Below are positions 23,086 to 35,134 of a DNA stretch of 64,000 bases, piece by piece (positions within the stretch are counted from its first letter, which is position 1; every line of letters starts with the position of its first letter). A program made the translations under genes and the position numbers. The notes beneath the pieces were generated by a model. The model worked only from the letters and a program-made list of their open reading frames with translations. It made no database searches and was not told the DNA's origin. The stretch comes from Effrenium voratum. Lineage: Eukaryota > Sar > Dinophyceae > Suessiales > Symbiodiniaceae. Location of the stretch: positions 1,507,390 to 1,571,389 of the forward strand of contig CAUJNA010003749.1 in NCBI GenBank assembly GCA_963377175.1, read 5' to 3'.

Positions 23086-25232
23086 TGTGGAAATTGTGGG
23101 GCGCTAATAGGAGGGGCCGGCGGGAGCTGAGGGATGGGCTGGGGCGGCATGGGATGGGGGGTCCGTGGCTCGTCTTTTGGTTGGGTCCCTGAAAAGGGTT
23201 ACCTGAAAGACCAACGCCAGGGCGGGATGGGCTGGGGGGCTATGGCTGGCTCGTCTTCGTTTTTGGTTGGGTCTGGTAAATGGGCGACTTGAAGGACTAC
23301 ATGTTAGCAGGGTGCCTGGCTCGTCTTCTGTTTTTGGTTGGGGTCCCGAGCCCAAACTGGATGTCGGTGGTCCTGTTGGTTTCCAAAAAGGCTTACCTGA
23401 AAGGATATGCTGGTCAATTCACACATAGATCGGAGGAACACCTCAGGAAGACGCACCGGACAAAATACACATGTAATGCCTTCAGCGCAACAATCGGCAA
23501 ATCACAACAAAAGGTCGGTTCATTGACCCATAGGTCAGCGTAGGAAGCCCAAGAACTAAACATGAAATCCTTGGGAGGGTCCCCAGTTTTGGCCTACCAA
23601 CTGGAAGTCGAAAAGTCCACCCACATGGTCAGTGTATGGCGATGTTGGTGTAAAGTTGTTTCTCTTGACCGTCCTTCTGCGCCCGGTATTCTACCAGCCC
23701 CAAGTCAACAGGGGCCGAAATTGACACGCTGCCATTCGGCGACGTTCGATGTATTTCGACAGGTAGCCATTTCTATCCCTACCACTACGTACTGGCATAC
23801 TCATGGCCCCTCACCGGAAGGGCTGACCTAACACCCACTTAACACCACCCCCGCCCCCTCATTTCCCAAGTTCCTCAACTTCCAACAAGCCTCTAGAAAC
23901 AAGCAAAGAGTTCAGGATCGTGTTTTGCCTTTCGTGAATTTTCTGGTGATCCGCTGATCTCTCCCACCTTGCAATTGGATGAGCTTGCGAGTCCAGCTGG
24001 AGCACATTTGGGTATAGCTTTTCTCAGGGTACGTACCCCTACCTCCTTTTTTTGGGGTGGGAAAGCAAAAGCAAACCACTCACTTTGGTGGACCATTCTG
24101 AGGCAGACCCATCGGCCAAGGGGAGTTTTCAGTGCCCTGCGAGTTGGCTTTCAACCACTGCTTACTCAAAATAGAGGCACGCCAGAGTGGCCTTCGAAAC
24201 AAGCACAACAAAATGACCCTAACAAAACACAAGCCCATAATATGTTTGGAGGAGTCCAAACTCTCTGCTGGTGGTGTGGAGTGAGTGCATCCTTAGACCA
24301 GAAAAGCCCAACCAAACCGACCAAAAACCCAATTAAAGCGTGGCCTTTTATGAGTTTAAAAGGAATCCAGAGGGAAACTAGACATGATTCTTAGCAAAAC
24401 CGTCCGAAGGCAAGAGAAGCCCAGAATGGAACAGATCAGCTGAACCTCTGGTAACTAGGACCTTAGACCCTTTTTTGCCACAGCAAGCCCGGCCAGGCTT
24501 TCTGGGTCACACATGGGACACCGCCCCCACTCTATGGCTCGAAACCCATTGATGAACCAAGGGGTGCATCTTGACATAAATAGTGTTTTTCTTTAAATCG
24601 TGTTTTTAGGGGTCCCATCTTTACGTTTTTCGAGGATCCCATCTTTAAATAGTGTTTTTGTTTGTTCTGTTGGCTGCCATTTCCCAGGATACCGAGCCTC
24701 ATTTTTGAGACCCTGCCCAATTGGTGGGGGCCTCACTTCACATGTCTTGACAGCCCTTGGAGATGTGATGCTCACTTCTTTTTGTTCACCCATATCTCGT
24801 CTGTATTGCGCATCTCTCGTAAAATCGATGTGGATCTGGCCCCGGGACTCTGGCATCAAAGTCACTTTGGTAGGTTGAAGGGACACCACCAACCATTGTT
24901 CGACTGTGATAGTCGTTGAAAGTGTCGAAATGCACTCCCTCTGCTAACACGGAAGCTCGCACAAAACGTCAGGTTGTCCGTTTTCAGACTAAATTCGGAA
25001 ACCCAACCACTGACCAAACCAACTTTAAACACAAAAAACAAAAACTAAAAGGCCTAAGTTGAACCACTAAACCCACCCCACCCAAACCCTAAACCACGAA
25101 ACCCACGTCACTAAACCCAGCACTAAGTCCCCAAAACCGGGGGACTCACCAAGCCTTCCACCGGGGCTTCTTTCGGAGCTTCCGATCCACTCCATCGCTT
25201 CGATCGCTTCGATCGGCTCGATTCCGCTTCGC

Positions 25233-25337
25233 CTAGGAAGCTGTTGGGCAGCGCCGGGATGTTGAAGTGGATCTGGTTGGCGATCTCCAGCATCAGGAAG
25301 GAGAAGATGGCCAGCCAGAACATGGCGCCGCCGAAAC
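25233..25337 (-). CDS. Gene A exon 15: helix leading into the alpha-2 repeat
   Basis: The frame reads FGGAMFWLAIFSFLMLEIAN and continues QIHFNIPALPNSFL (residues 425-458). This equals the NCKX segment before alpha-2, a long helix followed by a short IPxxxxG entry. The acceptor is GCGAG|G. The GC donor splits a Gly codon (G|GC), and exon 16 completes it to give FLGITVCAIGTS, an exact family junction. Confidence 0.93.
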
Positions 25338-25409
25338 CTCGCAAGAGGTTTTCTTTGCCCCGCGCCCTTGGGAATACAGGGGCAGAACAGATCATCACAT
25401 AGATGCATG

Positions 25410-25545
25410 TCATAAATATATATATATATATATATGCATGTATTGATGTATATAGATGTATATATGTATGTGTATATAGATACGTATATATCAGGGTTCA
25501 TCATAAATGGCTACCTGTACTACAGCATATATATGTGTATATATA
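25410..25545. repeat. TA/TG microsatellite
   Basis: TATA, TGTA and ATGTATA runs lie between exon 15 and the telomere-like element. Confidence 0.88.
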
Positions 25546-26215
25546 TATGGTACAGCGTTGCTAGTCCCCCCCCCCAATGGTCATGGGTCAGACAGGTGCC
25601 CCTCCCCCCCCCGTGCGTGTGGTCGTGGTCCTGTGGTTGGGTTGTGGTGGTTTAGGGTTGGTTTAGAACTGGTTTAGTGTGTATTTGGGGTGTATTTCGG
25701 ATTAGTTTAGGGTTGGTTTAGGGTTGGTTTATGTTGATTTAGGGTTGGTTTAGGGTTGGTTTAGGTTTACAGGTTACGGTTTAGGGTTTGGTTTAGGGTG
25801 TATTTAGGGTTGGTTTTAGGGTTAGTGTAGGGTTGGTTTAGGGTTGGTTTAGGTTTAGGGTTTATTGTTTAGGGATTGGTTTAGGGTGTATTTGGGGTTA
25901 GTAATTTAGGGTTGGTTTAGGGGTGGTTTATGTTGATTTAGGGTTGGTTTAGGGGTCTACGGTTTAGGGTTTGGTTTAGGGTTTGGTTTGGGTGTATTTA
26001 GGATTGGTTTAGGGTTAATTTAGGGTTGGTTTATGGTTGGTTGCGGGTTGGCTTGTCCTGGCGGTAGGGGGGCCGGGGTGTCGGGGTGCGATTCAAGGGG
26101 TTGGGGCGGGGGTGGGACCGTAGGTGCCAGGAACCGGGGGGCGGGGGTCCTGGAGACCCATACCATTGGGGGGGGGGGGGGGTAGCAACACGGAACACGG
26201 GACCATATATATACA
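25545..26215. mobile_element. Element with TTTAGGG-like interior, copy 2
   Basis: The left end TATATATATGGTACAGCGTT with GCTAG(C)nAATGGTCATGGGTC is mirrored by the right end GACCCATACCATT(G)nTAGCAACACGG. Between them, 25640-26050 is a tandem array of TTTAGGGTTGG-type words. Confidence 0.82.
25640..26050 (+). repeat. TTTAGGGTTGG telomere-like minisatellite
   Basis: It is an array of roughly 11-bp words GGTTTAGGGTT with variants (TTTAGGGTGTA, TTTATGTTGA). TTTAGGG is the telomere unit of plants and of dinoflagellates. Here it is internal and degenerate. Confidence 0.85.
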
Positions 26216-26339
26216 ATCCCTTGGTTGTGCCGTTTTGGGGGTAGTGGAAACTCTTGTGCGCCCACTACAAGCGGCAAGTAGAGTATAATTGAAGCCCTCC
26301 TAAAGGATGACCGGCCAGCTCCAAGAGACAACTAGCAAA

Positions 26340-27130
26340 CACCCTCCAAATAATGACTACTCCCCAGTCTCAATTCATTTGCATAGGCTCATTCAAAAAC
26401 AACGCCCTAATCAATGAGAGTACGAGAGGAGACAAAAAAACATATTTCATGTGTTGTACAGAAAGCGGCATGCATCTCACCAAGAAAGTGAATGGAACAA
26501 ATCAAGCTAAATGGAAAACCAATCCCACAAATACTAAATCAGACGCACACTGTTATCTAGAAATACTACACAAAAAGAACAGTTAATGCAGCAACACTAA
26601 ATCAAACGACCAGCAATTCTACAACACACAAACACTTAAGTTCAGCAATACTAAGTCACATAAAAAAACTCGAGCAACATTAAATAAATTGGAAACCCAA
26701 TCCAGCAATACTAAATCACGTGCACAATCAAACACAGCAATGCTAACGCAAGTGGAAAATCACAACCGGCAATAATGGAAATCAAATCCAGCAAGACTAA
26801 ATCCAATGAACAATCAAATCTAGCAAGCCTGCATCAAATGTAAACCAACACCAGCAATACGAACTCAAATGGAACATCCAATCCAACAAACCTAGTTCAA
26901 CTGGAAACTCAAATCCCTCAAGCCCATTGTCAAAAGTCAAAAGGGAACCACAGCACTGTCGAATCAAACAGAAGCTCAAATCTCTCGCATTCAATCTCAA
27001 AAGGAAGGCCCAGACTACACCAAATCCAATCTCAAGAGGCAGCTCCGGCAAAAACGCAACTCGCATCCCAACAGTCCAACCTCAAAAGAAAAATCGAGGA
27101 ATACTACGTAACATGGGACCTCAAAGTTGG
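26340..27130. repeat. Diffuse minisatellite, CAGCAATACTAAATCAAA type
   Basis: Words such as CAGCAATACTAAATCA and AACTCAAATGGAA recur every 30-45 bases with much drift. No gene is seen. Confidence 0.75.
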
Positions 27131-27279
27131 CCCTAGCAATACTATCCGACTCCAAACCAACTGGAGGTTCTACAAACACTGCATTGGTGTTAAGCCTCTT
27201 GTTTCGGCTATCGCAGCTTATCGTTTTGATGTCTGTTGTGTTTTCTGTGCTTTCAACCTGGGACCTTTTAGTACAAGTG

Positions 27280-27500
27280 TAGCGCGCAAGGCGCACTTTG
27301 GCAGCTGCAGCTCGAAAAATGCAACTCTTCAGCACAAGCATGGCACACAGGAAGCTCCAGCTCGAAACTCGCAAGCCTTCAGTACACGTGCAGTTCACAA
27401 AGGACAGTTTGGAAGCTCCAGCTCGAACATCGCAACCTTTCCGTGCCAGCGTCGCACGAAGTACGCTTCGGCAGCTCCAGCTCGAACTGGCAACTGGTCA
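27280..27500. repeat. Minisatellite of about 60 bp
   Basis: GCAGCTCCAGCTCGAA-type words followed by CGCAA-CTTTCAGTAC recur about four times. Confidence 0.8.
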
Positions 27501-27812
27501 ACTGTTGCGCTCAAAAAAAGTGCGGATGTGAGGAAAGGCGTGCAAAAGGCCCATTTCTGTGCAAAGCGTTGCAAAGGTTTTTGCTTGCAAGTCTGGCCAG
27601 CTTGCTACCCATCAAGCTGTTTTCCCAGCTGACAAGGCTGCTTTTCAAGATCGTCATCGTTTTTACAACTCCTTAAGGTCCTTGTCGTTTTGCAGTTCAA
27701 CGGGGCAGCTTGGGACACAGGGGGCCTCCAAAGACTAGACCAAAATCAGGGAATTTTTCATGCAACCTCAAAAAATGGGGGGGGGGGGTGAACATGCTCG
27801 AATTGGGGATAT

Positions 27813-27927
27813 GCGGCCGTGGGTCAACACCAATGGTACCATTTTAGGGTAGGTGCACCACCCATTTTAGTGTAATTTACTGGGGATTGGGATGTTACTG
27901 GGGGTACGGGGTTTTGACCCATAGCCA
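27813..27927. mobile_element. Family B MITE-like element
   Basis: It is closely similar to the 4675 copy along its length (CCATTTTAG, GGGGATTGGGATGTT, GGGGTTTTGACCCATAGCCA). Confidence 0.87.
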
Positions 27928-28072
27928 TGTATCAAACAGTACTTCTCAGTTGTCAGCATCAAACAAACCTGGCTACGCGTCAAACAATAGCCTTATAGTC
28001 ATCAATGAACGACTTTACTGCCATTTCCAAAGCAGCTTAGGAAGGAAGGACGGACGTTCAACCGTTCGGACG

Positions 28073-28193
28073 TTCGGAAGGAGGGAGGGAGGGGAGGGAG
28101 GGAGGGAGGGAGGGAGGGAGGGAAGGAAGGAAGGAAGGAAGGAAGGAAGGAAGGGCAAGCCTTAAACACACACACACACACACACACACACAC
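28073..28193. repeat. GGAGG / GGAA / CA compound microsatellite
   Basis: There are three successive simple repeats on the plus strand. Confidence 0.93.
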
Positions 28194-28267
28194 GCGTGTA
28201 CCTTTTTATGACTTTAAACCGCGCCCAAATTGGCCCAACATGGGCGGGTTCCCTTTGGTTTCTCTTT

Positions 28268-28312
28268 GGCAGGGATCCTTACATATACACCTGAACATTG
28301 CCTTGTAAATGG
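28268..28312. mobile_element. Family F, left half (split by the foldback element)
   Basis: GCAGGGATCCTTACATATAC to CTTGTAAATGG matches the left part of other F copies and stops exactly where the large element begins. Its missing right half is at 34655. Confidence 0.85.
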
Positions 28313-29399
28313 CATTCTGTGTTCCATTGGTTGGGGGGTTTGGTGGGTATCTAGGGTTTTGCCTTTGGCCTGGCCGAAAGAAAGGCCCTGAATTGATCCA
28401 CATGTTGCGGCCATAGTCAGGGGCCTTTCTCGCGCGCCTTTTCTTTTTAGCGGGCCTGGGCTTGCCCGCTTTTCAAAACGAATGCCCCATGCGTGTGAGA
28501 GGCTGCAGCCCAGGGATGTCAAGGACTGCTTTTGGCAACTTGAGGCCTCTGATCATGTCCTGGTGGCCACTCCTGCCCTACCCTGTGGGCTAGCACATGG
28601 AGACTCCCCAGCGAGTGGAAAGCAAGGCCGACTTTTTTTGATGTTCAAGAGCCAACGGCTATGATGCTTTGAGCCAGGCTTTTGGGCCTTCAATCTGCAA
28701 GGCCATGGAGCACAGGCACTGTGAAACGTCCCAGTTGGTAGTGGCGCAAGCAGGCGCAGCATTGCCCGTCGCCCTTCAGGTTTTGTGGATCAAAACAATA
28801 GTTTCCTTTGGCAGCCTTACTATGAACATCGAGGTTGGAACCATTCCTGTGTAACAGCAAGTTGCGCCACTCGCTGCAGGCTAGCCGTTCTCGCCCAGCC
28901 AAATGAAGCACGCTTGGGTCGCGTGTTTGTGGGAAATGTGCCGGCAGACACCCAAGCTTCGCCGATCAGAAGCCCGTTTGCACCATGGGCTACCCTAAAA
29001 ATTGCATCTCCAAACTAAGCCCTTCCTGCTAAGAACGCTTGGCTGGAGCAGTCGCCAGGAATAGGCTTGCTTGGAATCATTGAACCAACGGGCTGTGAGC
29101 CTGGTAAAGGCCAAAGTGTATCATGAATGATGTGCAAAATCCTGGACAGCGATTTCATGGTTTCATGACAGCACGTGACACCCCATGGCATCACAGCGCA
29201 GCACATCCAGGCTGATCAAACATCCAAGCTTTTCGAAAACTGCCTCCTTGCCAATGGACAAGTTGTTTTTGTTAAATTGCCTGCGCTATCCACTTTGTAT
29301 TTTGCCGCCCTCCCACCCACAGGCAGAAACAATTTTCATGACATTCAAATTCTGGAGCCTTGCAAATGAACGGTGTTGGACCGGGTTTGAGCCCTCACT

Positions 29400-29625
29400 T
29401 TGCCTGTGATGTGTAGTATGCGCTGTGATGTGGTGCGGTGTGATGTGATGTGTGGTGTGATGCGACGTGGTGCGGTGTGATGTGGCGTGATGTGGTGTGA
29501 TGTGATGCTATGTCATGTGCTGTGATGTGATATGTTGCTGTGATGTGATGAGCTGTGGTGTGATGAGACGCGGCGTGTCAAGATGTGATGTGTTGCGTTG
29601 TGATGTGCTTTGCTTGGCAAAGAAA
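29400..29625 (+). repeat. TGATGTG-type array in left arm
   Basis: It is a degenerate repeat of the words TGATGTG, TGTGATG and GTGCGG. The same type of array occurs reversed at 33200-33510 in the right arm. Confidence 0.85.
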
Positions 29626-29739
29626 AGGCACCACCAAACAAAAGGACTTTCCTTGGCCAATGAGCTGTTTGCTGCCTACTTGCATTTGGACCAAGCCAAA
29701 CCAAATCTTGGCGCATCTAATCAAAACTGACCACAACTG

Positions 29740-29880
29740 TGCCTTGATCAGATTTGATCAGGTTTCATGTTCGTCGGTGTGGGGTTGGGACCAAGCAAAA
29801 CCAAACCTGATCAGACCTGGTCAAGTCTGATCAAATCTGGCCAGCACTGTGTTTTTGATCAAGCTTGATTTTGATTGGTT
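29740..29880. repeat. TGATCAGA/TGATCAGG cluster in left arm
   Basis: Repeated TTTGATCAGG and CTGATCAGA words occur here. A mirrored cluster lies at 32920-33125. Confidence 0.8.
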
Positions 29881-30089
29881 TGGGCCAAAGGAGACAGCAA
29901 ACAGTTTATTGCACCAAGGGGGTTGCCGCTGTTGGGCCTTGAGTTCTGAAGATGAAGCAACTCGTTTTTTTTGAGCGGACACAGTTCAGTGTTGAGTTTC
30001 CGAGGTTTTGGACTGTTCACGCACAGGGTCTTCCTTTAGAGGAGTCAGGGTTTCAAAATGTTACATTGTGATTCGCCTCGGCTCCCCTA

Positions 30090-30725
30090 CCAGGAGGTAC
30101 AAACACAGTAATGTGTTGTGCTGTGATGTGCTGTGATGTGCTGTGATGTGTTGTCGTGTGTTACGCTGCGCTGTAATGTGGCGCAGCGTGGTTTTAATTG
30201 CTGTGATGTGGTGCGGTATGATGTGATGGGATGTAGTGTGATGTGTTGTGACGGCGATGTGATTTGTGTTGATGTGTTTCGCTGTGATATGACGTGATAA
30301 AATGTGATATGATGTTGCCATGTGGTGCGGTGATGTGTTGTGTTGTGATGTGCTGCGCTGTGATGTGGTGCAGTGTGATGCGATGTGGTGTGGTGTGATC
30401 CGATGCGAGGTAATGTTGCGTGACGTGATGGGTTGCGCTGAACTGTGGTGTGGTGTGATGTTGTTTGGTTTGGCTGCAATCTGATGCGATGTCATGTCAT
30501 GTGATGTAGTGTGATGTGTTGCGATCTGGTGTGATTTGGGTTCATGTGTGTGTTGATGTGCTGTGCTGTTGTCTTGTGGTGCGTTGTGTTGTGTTGTGAT
30601 GCGACTTGTCGTGTTGAGATGTGGTATGGCGGGATGGGGTGTGTTGTGATGCAATGTGTTGTGGTGTGGTGTGCTGTGGTGTAATGCGATGTGATGCGGC
30701 GAGGTGTCAAGTGGTGTGGTGCGGT
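30090..30725 (+). repeat. TGATGTG-type array in left arm
   Basis: This longer array of the same words mirrors 31935-32730 in the right arm. Its His/Thr-rich open frames are artefacts. Confidence 0.85.
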
Positions 30726-30925
30726 GGGCCTAGTGCAAACAGCAACCTTTCAAGAAGGACTGGTGCAGAAGCACTCAGCCCTTGAGCTGGCCTTTGCAAG
30801 AAAACGGTTCAGATTGTCTAGAACTTCTTTTCGTGCACTATTGATGTGTCCATTTATTGTGCTTGGCACAAAAGCTAGTTTTTATTTGATTGTGATATTT
30901 GATTTTGATTTTGAACCAGGGCCCT

Positions 30926-31736
30926 ATTATTAAATTCTATTGGAAACCGCCCTTCAATCGACCAATTTTCAGCAAAGTTGATCGAGACTGTCTGTTGGAA
31001 GAAAGAAAGGAAGGGCTGGGGAAAGGCGGCTGAAACCCAATTGTTTTGCGACACCGCATTCCGTTTATGATATTTTGTGACGAGCCCGAACGTTGCCATA
31101 GGTGTTTGTGACGAGCGCAGGGGTTACATAGGTGTTTTGTGACGAGTCAGCCCCGTGACATAGCATTTTGTGACGAGTTCGGTCCCGATTCTTCACAAAA
31201 CATGGTTTGACCAAAAAATGGTGCATTGTTCACAACATGGCCGGCTGACTGAACCCTACGCTTTGTGACGGATTGTGTCCCAGTCAGTCACAAACCCTTT
31301 CGGAAATCCCCAAAATTATTAAAATCTTTCGCGGGCGGTTGGAGAATGTTGAAGAGCTCTCCACCTCCGCTACTATTTGTGACGGATGAGGTCCCCATTC
31401 TTCACAAACAAGAGGTGTTGGGGATTTGTAAGGATATGTTTTCATCAGCCCTTCACAAAACGGACCTTTCAAAATACAGTCTTCACAAAACGTGACGTAC
31501 AAACAAAGAAGATTTCCCAATGGCAAAATGACGGGCAGGCTGTCACTAAACCTTTTTTGTTCAGGCTTTGTTGGCTTGCTGCGTACAATCTGGAGTGCTT
31601 CGGCCATTGGGACCCCTTGTTGCCGCAGTCGTCTGGCTGCCCGATACCGATGCCTAGCTGCACGGCTTGGACGCTCGACAAGTAGCCGAAGTTGGTTGGG
31701 ATCCTCGTGGTGTTGTTTACAGCATTTATTAAGTTT
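30926..31736. other. Unique centre of the foldback element
   Basis: It has several copies of TTTGTGACGAG or TTTGTGACGGA (31070-31390) and the reverse-complement-like CTTCACAAA (31190-31500). A minus-strand frame (31763-31284) includes ERPSRAARHRYRAARRLRQQ and has no recognised domain. These short words might be protein-binding sites, which is inference only. Confidence 0.5.
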
Positions 31737-31934
31737 AGGGCCCTCCTTCAATATCGAAATCAAATATCACAATCAAATAAAAACAAGTGTTTGTGCCAAG
31801 CACAATCAATGAAACCATGAATAGCGCACGAAAAAAAGTTCTACACAATCTGAATCGTTTTCTTGCAAAGGCCAGCTCAAGGGCTGAGTGCTTCTGCACC
31901 AGTCCTTCTTGAAAGGTTGCTGTTTGTTCTAGGC

Positions 31935-32730
31935 CCACCGCACCACACCACTTCACACCTCGCCGCATCACATCGCATTACACCACAGCGCACCACACCA
32001 CACCACAACACATTGCATCACAACACATCCCATCCCGCCATACCACATCACAACACCACAAGTCGCATCACAACACAACACAACGCATCACAAGACAACA
32101 TCACATCGCATCATCACACACACACATGAACCCAAATCACACCAGATCGCAACACATCACACTACATCACATGACATGACATCGCATCAGATTGCAGCAC
32201 ATGACATCGCACCACACCACACCAGATCACATCACGGCACATAAAACCACAACACATCACATAAGATGACATTTTCATTACATGGCGCCAAAACACATCA
32301 CATCACACCCATCACATCACACTACGCCACACCACATCACGTGACATCACACCGCATCACTTTATGCCACATTGCAACACATCACATCACATGGCATCGC
32401 AGTGCAGCAACACAAATCATATCACAGCAAGCCACACCACACAAAATCGCAACACAACATATGACGCCGCAACCATCACAGCACAGCGCATCACAACACA
32501 ATACATCACCACATCACATGACAACATCTTATCACATCATATCACATCATATCACATCAAGCACGTCGCATCGCCGTCGCAACACGTCACACTACATCAC
32601 ATCAAATCACATTACGCACCGCACCGCATCACGGCAAATGAAACCACACCGCGCCACATCACAGCGCAGCGCAACACGCCACATCACAACTTTACAGCGC
32701 GTCACGGCACAAACGCACACACTCACACAC
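31935..32730 (-). repeat. CATCACA-type array in right arm
   Basis: It is the reverse complement type of the 30090-30725 array, with different unit counts. This suggests the arrays have drifted since the arms were identical. Confidence 0.85.
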
Positions 32731-33199
32731 ACATCTGTTTGTACCTCCTGGTAGGGGAAGACCCTATACATGAACATTCCCAAGCTCAGCAAAACTCAAC
32801 ACTGGACCCTGTCAACTCGAAAAACTCGAATAGTTCCATCTTCAGAACTCAAGGCCCAACAGCAGCAAGCCCCTTGGTAAAATAATCTGCTTGCTGTCTC
32901 CCTAGGCCCAAACTAAGCAAAATCAAGCTTGATCAAAAACACAGTGCTGGTCAGATCTGATCAGGTTTGATCAGGTCTGATCAGATTTGATCGGCCTGGT
33001 CAGATTTGATCTGATTTGGTTTTGCTAGGTCCCAACCCCAAACCAAAGAACATGAAGCCTAATCAAATCTGATCAAGACACGGCTTTGGTCAGATTTGAT
33101 CAGGATGCGCTAAGATTTGATTTTGCTTGGTCCAAACGCAGCTAGGCAGCAAACAGCTCATTGGCGAAGTGAAGTCCTTTTGTTTGTGGTGCCTTTTTT

Positions 33200-33510
33200 T
33201 CCAGGCAAAGCGCATCGCGACGCAATGCATCACATCAACACATCGCATCACACCACACCACACCACATCACGTTACAGCGTACCACATCTTGACACACCA
33301 CATCACATCACACCACAGCTCATCACGTCGCGGCAACATATCACATTGCAGAACATTATAGCATCGCATCACACCGCATCACATCACACCGCATCACACC
33401 CACACCCCCTCACATCACACCAATTAAATTGTACCGCACCGCATCACATCACATCACAGCACATACTACACATCACACCGCATCACATCACACCGCATAC
33501 TACACATCAC
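33200..33510 (-). repeat. CATCACA-type array in right arm
   Basis: It is the mirror of 29400-29625 and consists of CATCACA, CACCGCAT and CACACCA words. Confidence 0.85.
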
Positions 33511-34654
33511 AGGCAAAGTGAGGGCTCCAAAACCCGGTCCAACACCGTCCATTTGCAAGGCTCCAATTTTTGAATGTCACGAAAATTGTTTCTGCCTGTT
33601 GGTGGGAGGGCGGCAAAACACAAAGTGCATAGCACAGGCAATTTAACAAAAACAACTTGTCCATTGGCGAGGAGGCAGCTTTCGAAAAGCTTGGATGTTT
33701 GATCAGCCTGGATGTGCTGCGCTGTGATGCGACGGGGTGTCTCGTGGTGTTATGAAATCATGAAATTGAGTGGCAGGCCGACATGGCCACCCTGGCGCTG
33801 TCCAGGATTTTGCACATCCTTCATGACACACTTTGGCCTTTACCAGGCTCACAGCCCGTTGGTTCAATGATTCCAAGCAAAACTATTCCTTTTGTGTGCC
33901 AAGAAGCAGTGGCGACTGCTCCAGCCAAACGTTCTTAGCAGGAAGGGCTTAGTTTGGAGATGCAGTTTTTAGGGTAGCCCATGGTGCAAACGGGCTTCTG
34001 ATCGGCGAAGCTTGGGTGCCTGCATGCACATTTCCCACAAACATGCGACCCAAGCGTGCTTCATTTGGCTGAGCAAGAACGGCTAGTCTGCAGCGAGTGG
34101 CGCAACTTGCTGTTACACAGGAATGGTTCCAACCTCGATGTTCATAGTAAGGCTGCCAAAGGAAACTATTGTTTTGATCCACAAAACCTGAAGGGCGACG
34201 GGCAATGCTGCACCTGCTTGCGCCACAACCATCTGGGACGTTTTACATTGCCTGTGCTCCATGGCCTTGCAGATTGAAGACCCAAAAGCCTGGCTCAAAG
34301 CATCATAGCCGTTGGCTCTTGAACATCAAAAAAAGTCGGCCTTGCTTTCCACTCGTTGGGGAGTCTCCATGTGCTAGCCCACAGGGTAGGGCAGGAGTGG
34401 CCACCAAGGACATGATCAGAGGCCTCAAGTTGCCAAAAGCAGTCCTTGACATCCCTCGGCTGCAGCCTCTCACACGCATGGGGCATTCGTTTTGAAAAGC
34501 GGGCAAGCCCAGGCCCGCTAAAAAGAAAAGGCGCGCGAGAAAGGCCCCTGACTATTGCCGCAACATGTGGATCAATTCAGGGCCTTTCTTTCGGCCAGGC
34601 CAAAGGCAAAACCCTAGATACCCACCAAACCCCCCAACCAATGGAACACAAAAT

Positions 34655-34729
34655 TGGTGGTTTCCCTTTATTTTGCTGGAAAAGCAATGTTTCAAATGGG
34701 CAAAGTGTATCTTTTAAGGAGCCCTGTTT
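34655..34729. mobile_element. Family F, right half (split by the foldback element)
   Basis: TGGTGGTTTCCCTTTATTTT to CTTTTAAGGAGCCCTGT continues the F sequence interrupted at 28312, with TGG present on both sides. Confidence 0.85.
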
Positions 34730-34852
34730 AAGCCCTTCTAATTCGGTACCAAAATGCCCAACAGGAGCGGTGTCCCTTTCGTTTTCCTTCAACCCCCCCC
34801 CAATTGGGCACCAAAACCAGACCCGAGATTCAAACAGGCCCCCCGTTAAAAC

Positions 34853-34986
34853 TACTGTGGGTGGACAAAATCCTCTTAGGCACCACTTTGAAAGCATGAT
34901 TGAAGCCATTGTTGGTTGGTAGTTGCAGTTGAATCATCATAAACCAGGATTTCTGGGGTGGTGCAGGATTTTGTCCATCCACAGTA
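34853..34986. mobile_element. Family G MITE-like element
   Basis: The ends TACTGTGGGTGGACAAAATC and GATTTTGTCCATCCACAGTA form a 20-bp inverted repeat. It lies just beyond the foldback element. Confidence 0.9.
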
Positions 34987-35134
34987 TTACCCCGTGAAAT
35001 ACGGCCATCCAAATTTGGGACACCGATTTCCGGATTCGACCGGCTGAGAAGCACAATGGCCATCGGCCCTCCTTGGTGATGTCCTTCACATCCACCTCAG
35101 GCAACAACTTGGCCCATGAGGCACGCGCAAACTC

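Larger units (their letters stand above)
22182..25232. other. Gene A intron 15
   Basis: It contains a copy of a 160-bp repeat (22332-22493), family F (22967-23085) and GGGATGGGCTGGGG-rich words (22200-23240). No gene is supported in 23.3-25.1 kb. Confidence 0.6.
28313..34654. mobile_element. 6.3 kb foldback element with arms of 2.6-2.9 kb
   Basis: The left end ATTCTGTGTTCCATTGGTTG is mirrored at the right end (CAACCAATGGAACACAAAAT). The mirror match continues inwards for about 2.6 kb: left arm 28313 to about 30925, right arm 34654 back to about 31737. A translated 73-residue stretch of one arm (28911-28690) differs from its mirror (34056-34277) at only seven places. The centre (30926-31736) is unique. 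The element interrupts a family F copy and is flanked by TGG/TGG, which looks like a 3-bp target duplication. I recognise no transposase, so it is probably non-autonomous. Confidence 0.9.

Noticed and set aside
28482..28664. Plus-strand frame in the foldback arm with RDVKDCFWQL, faintly like a reverse transcriptase motif
   Set aside because: The stretch is short, lacks the YxDD-type motif and flanking domains, and is closed by stops. The mirrored copy is equally broken.
30061..30654. 197-codon His/Thr/Ser-rich open frame on the minus strand
   Set aside because: It lies entirely within the TGATGTG array. The low complexity explains the missing stops.
31284..31763. 159-codon minus-strand frame in the foldback centre as a transposase
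   Set aside because: No DDE/DDD pattern, zinc finger or known family is visible, and part of it overlaps the TGTGACGAG repeat words.
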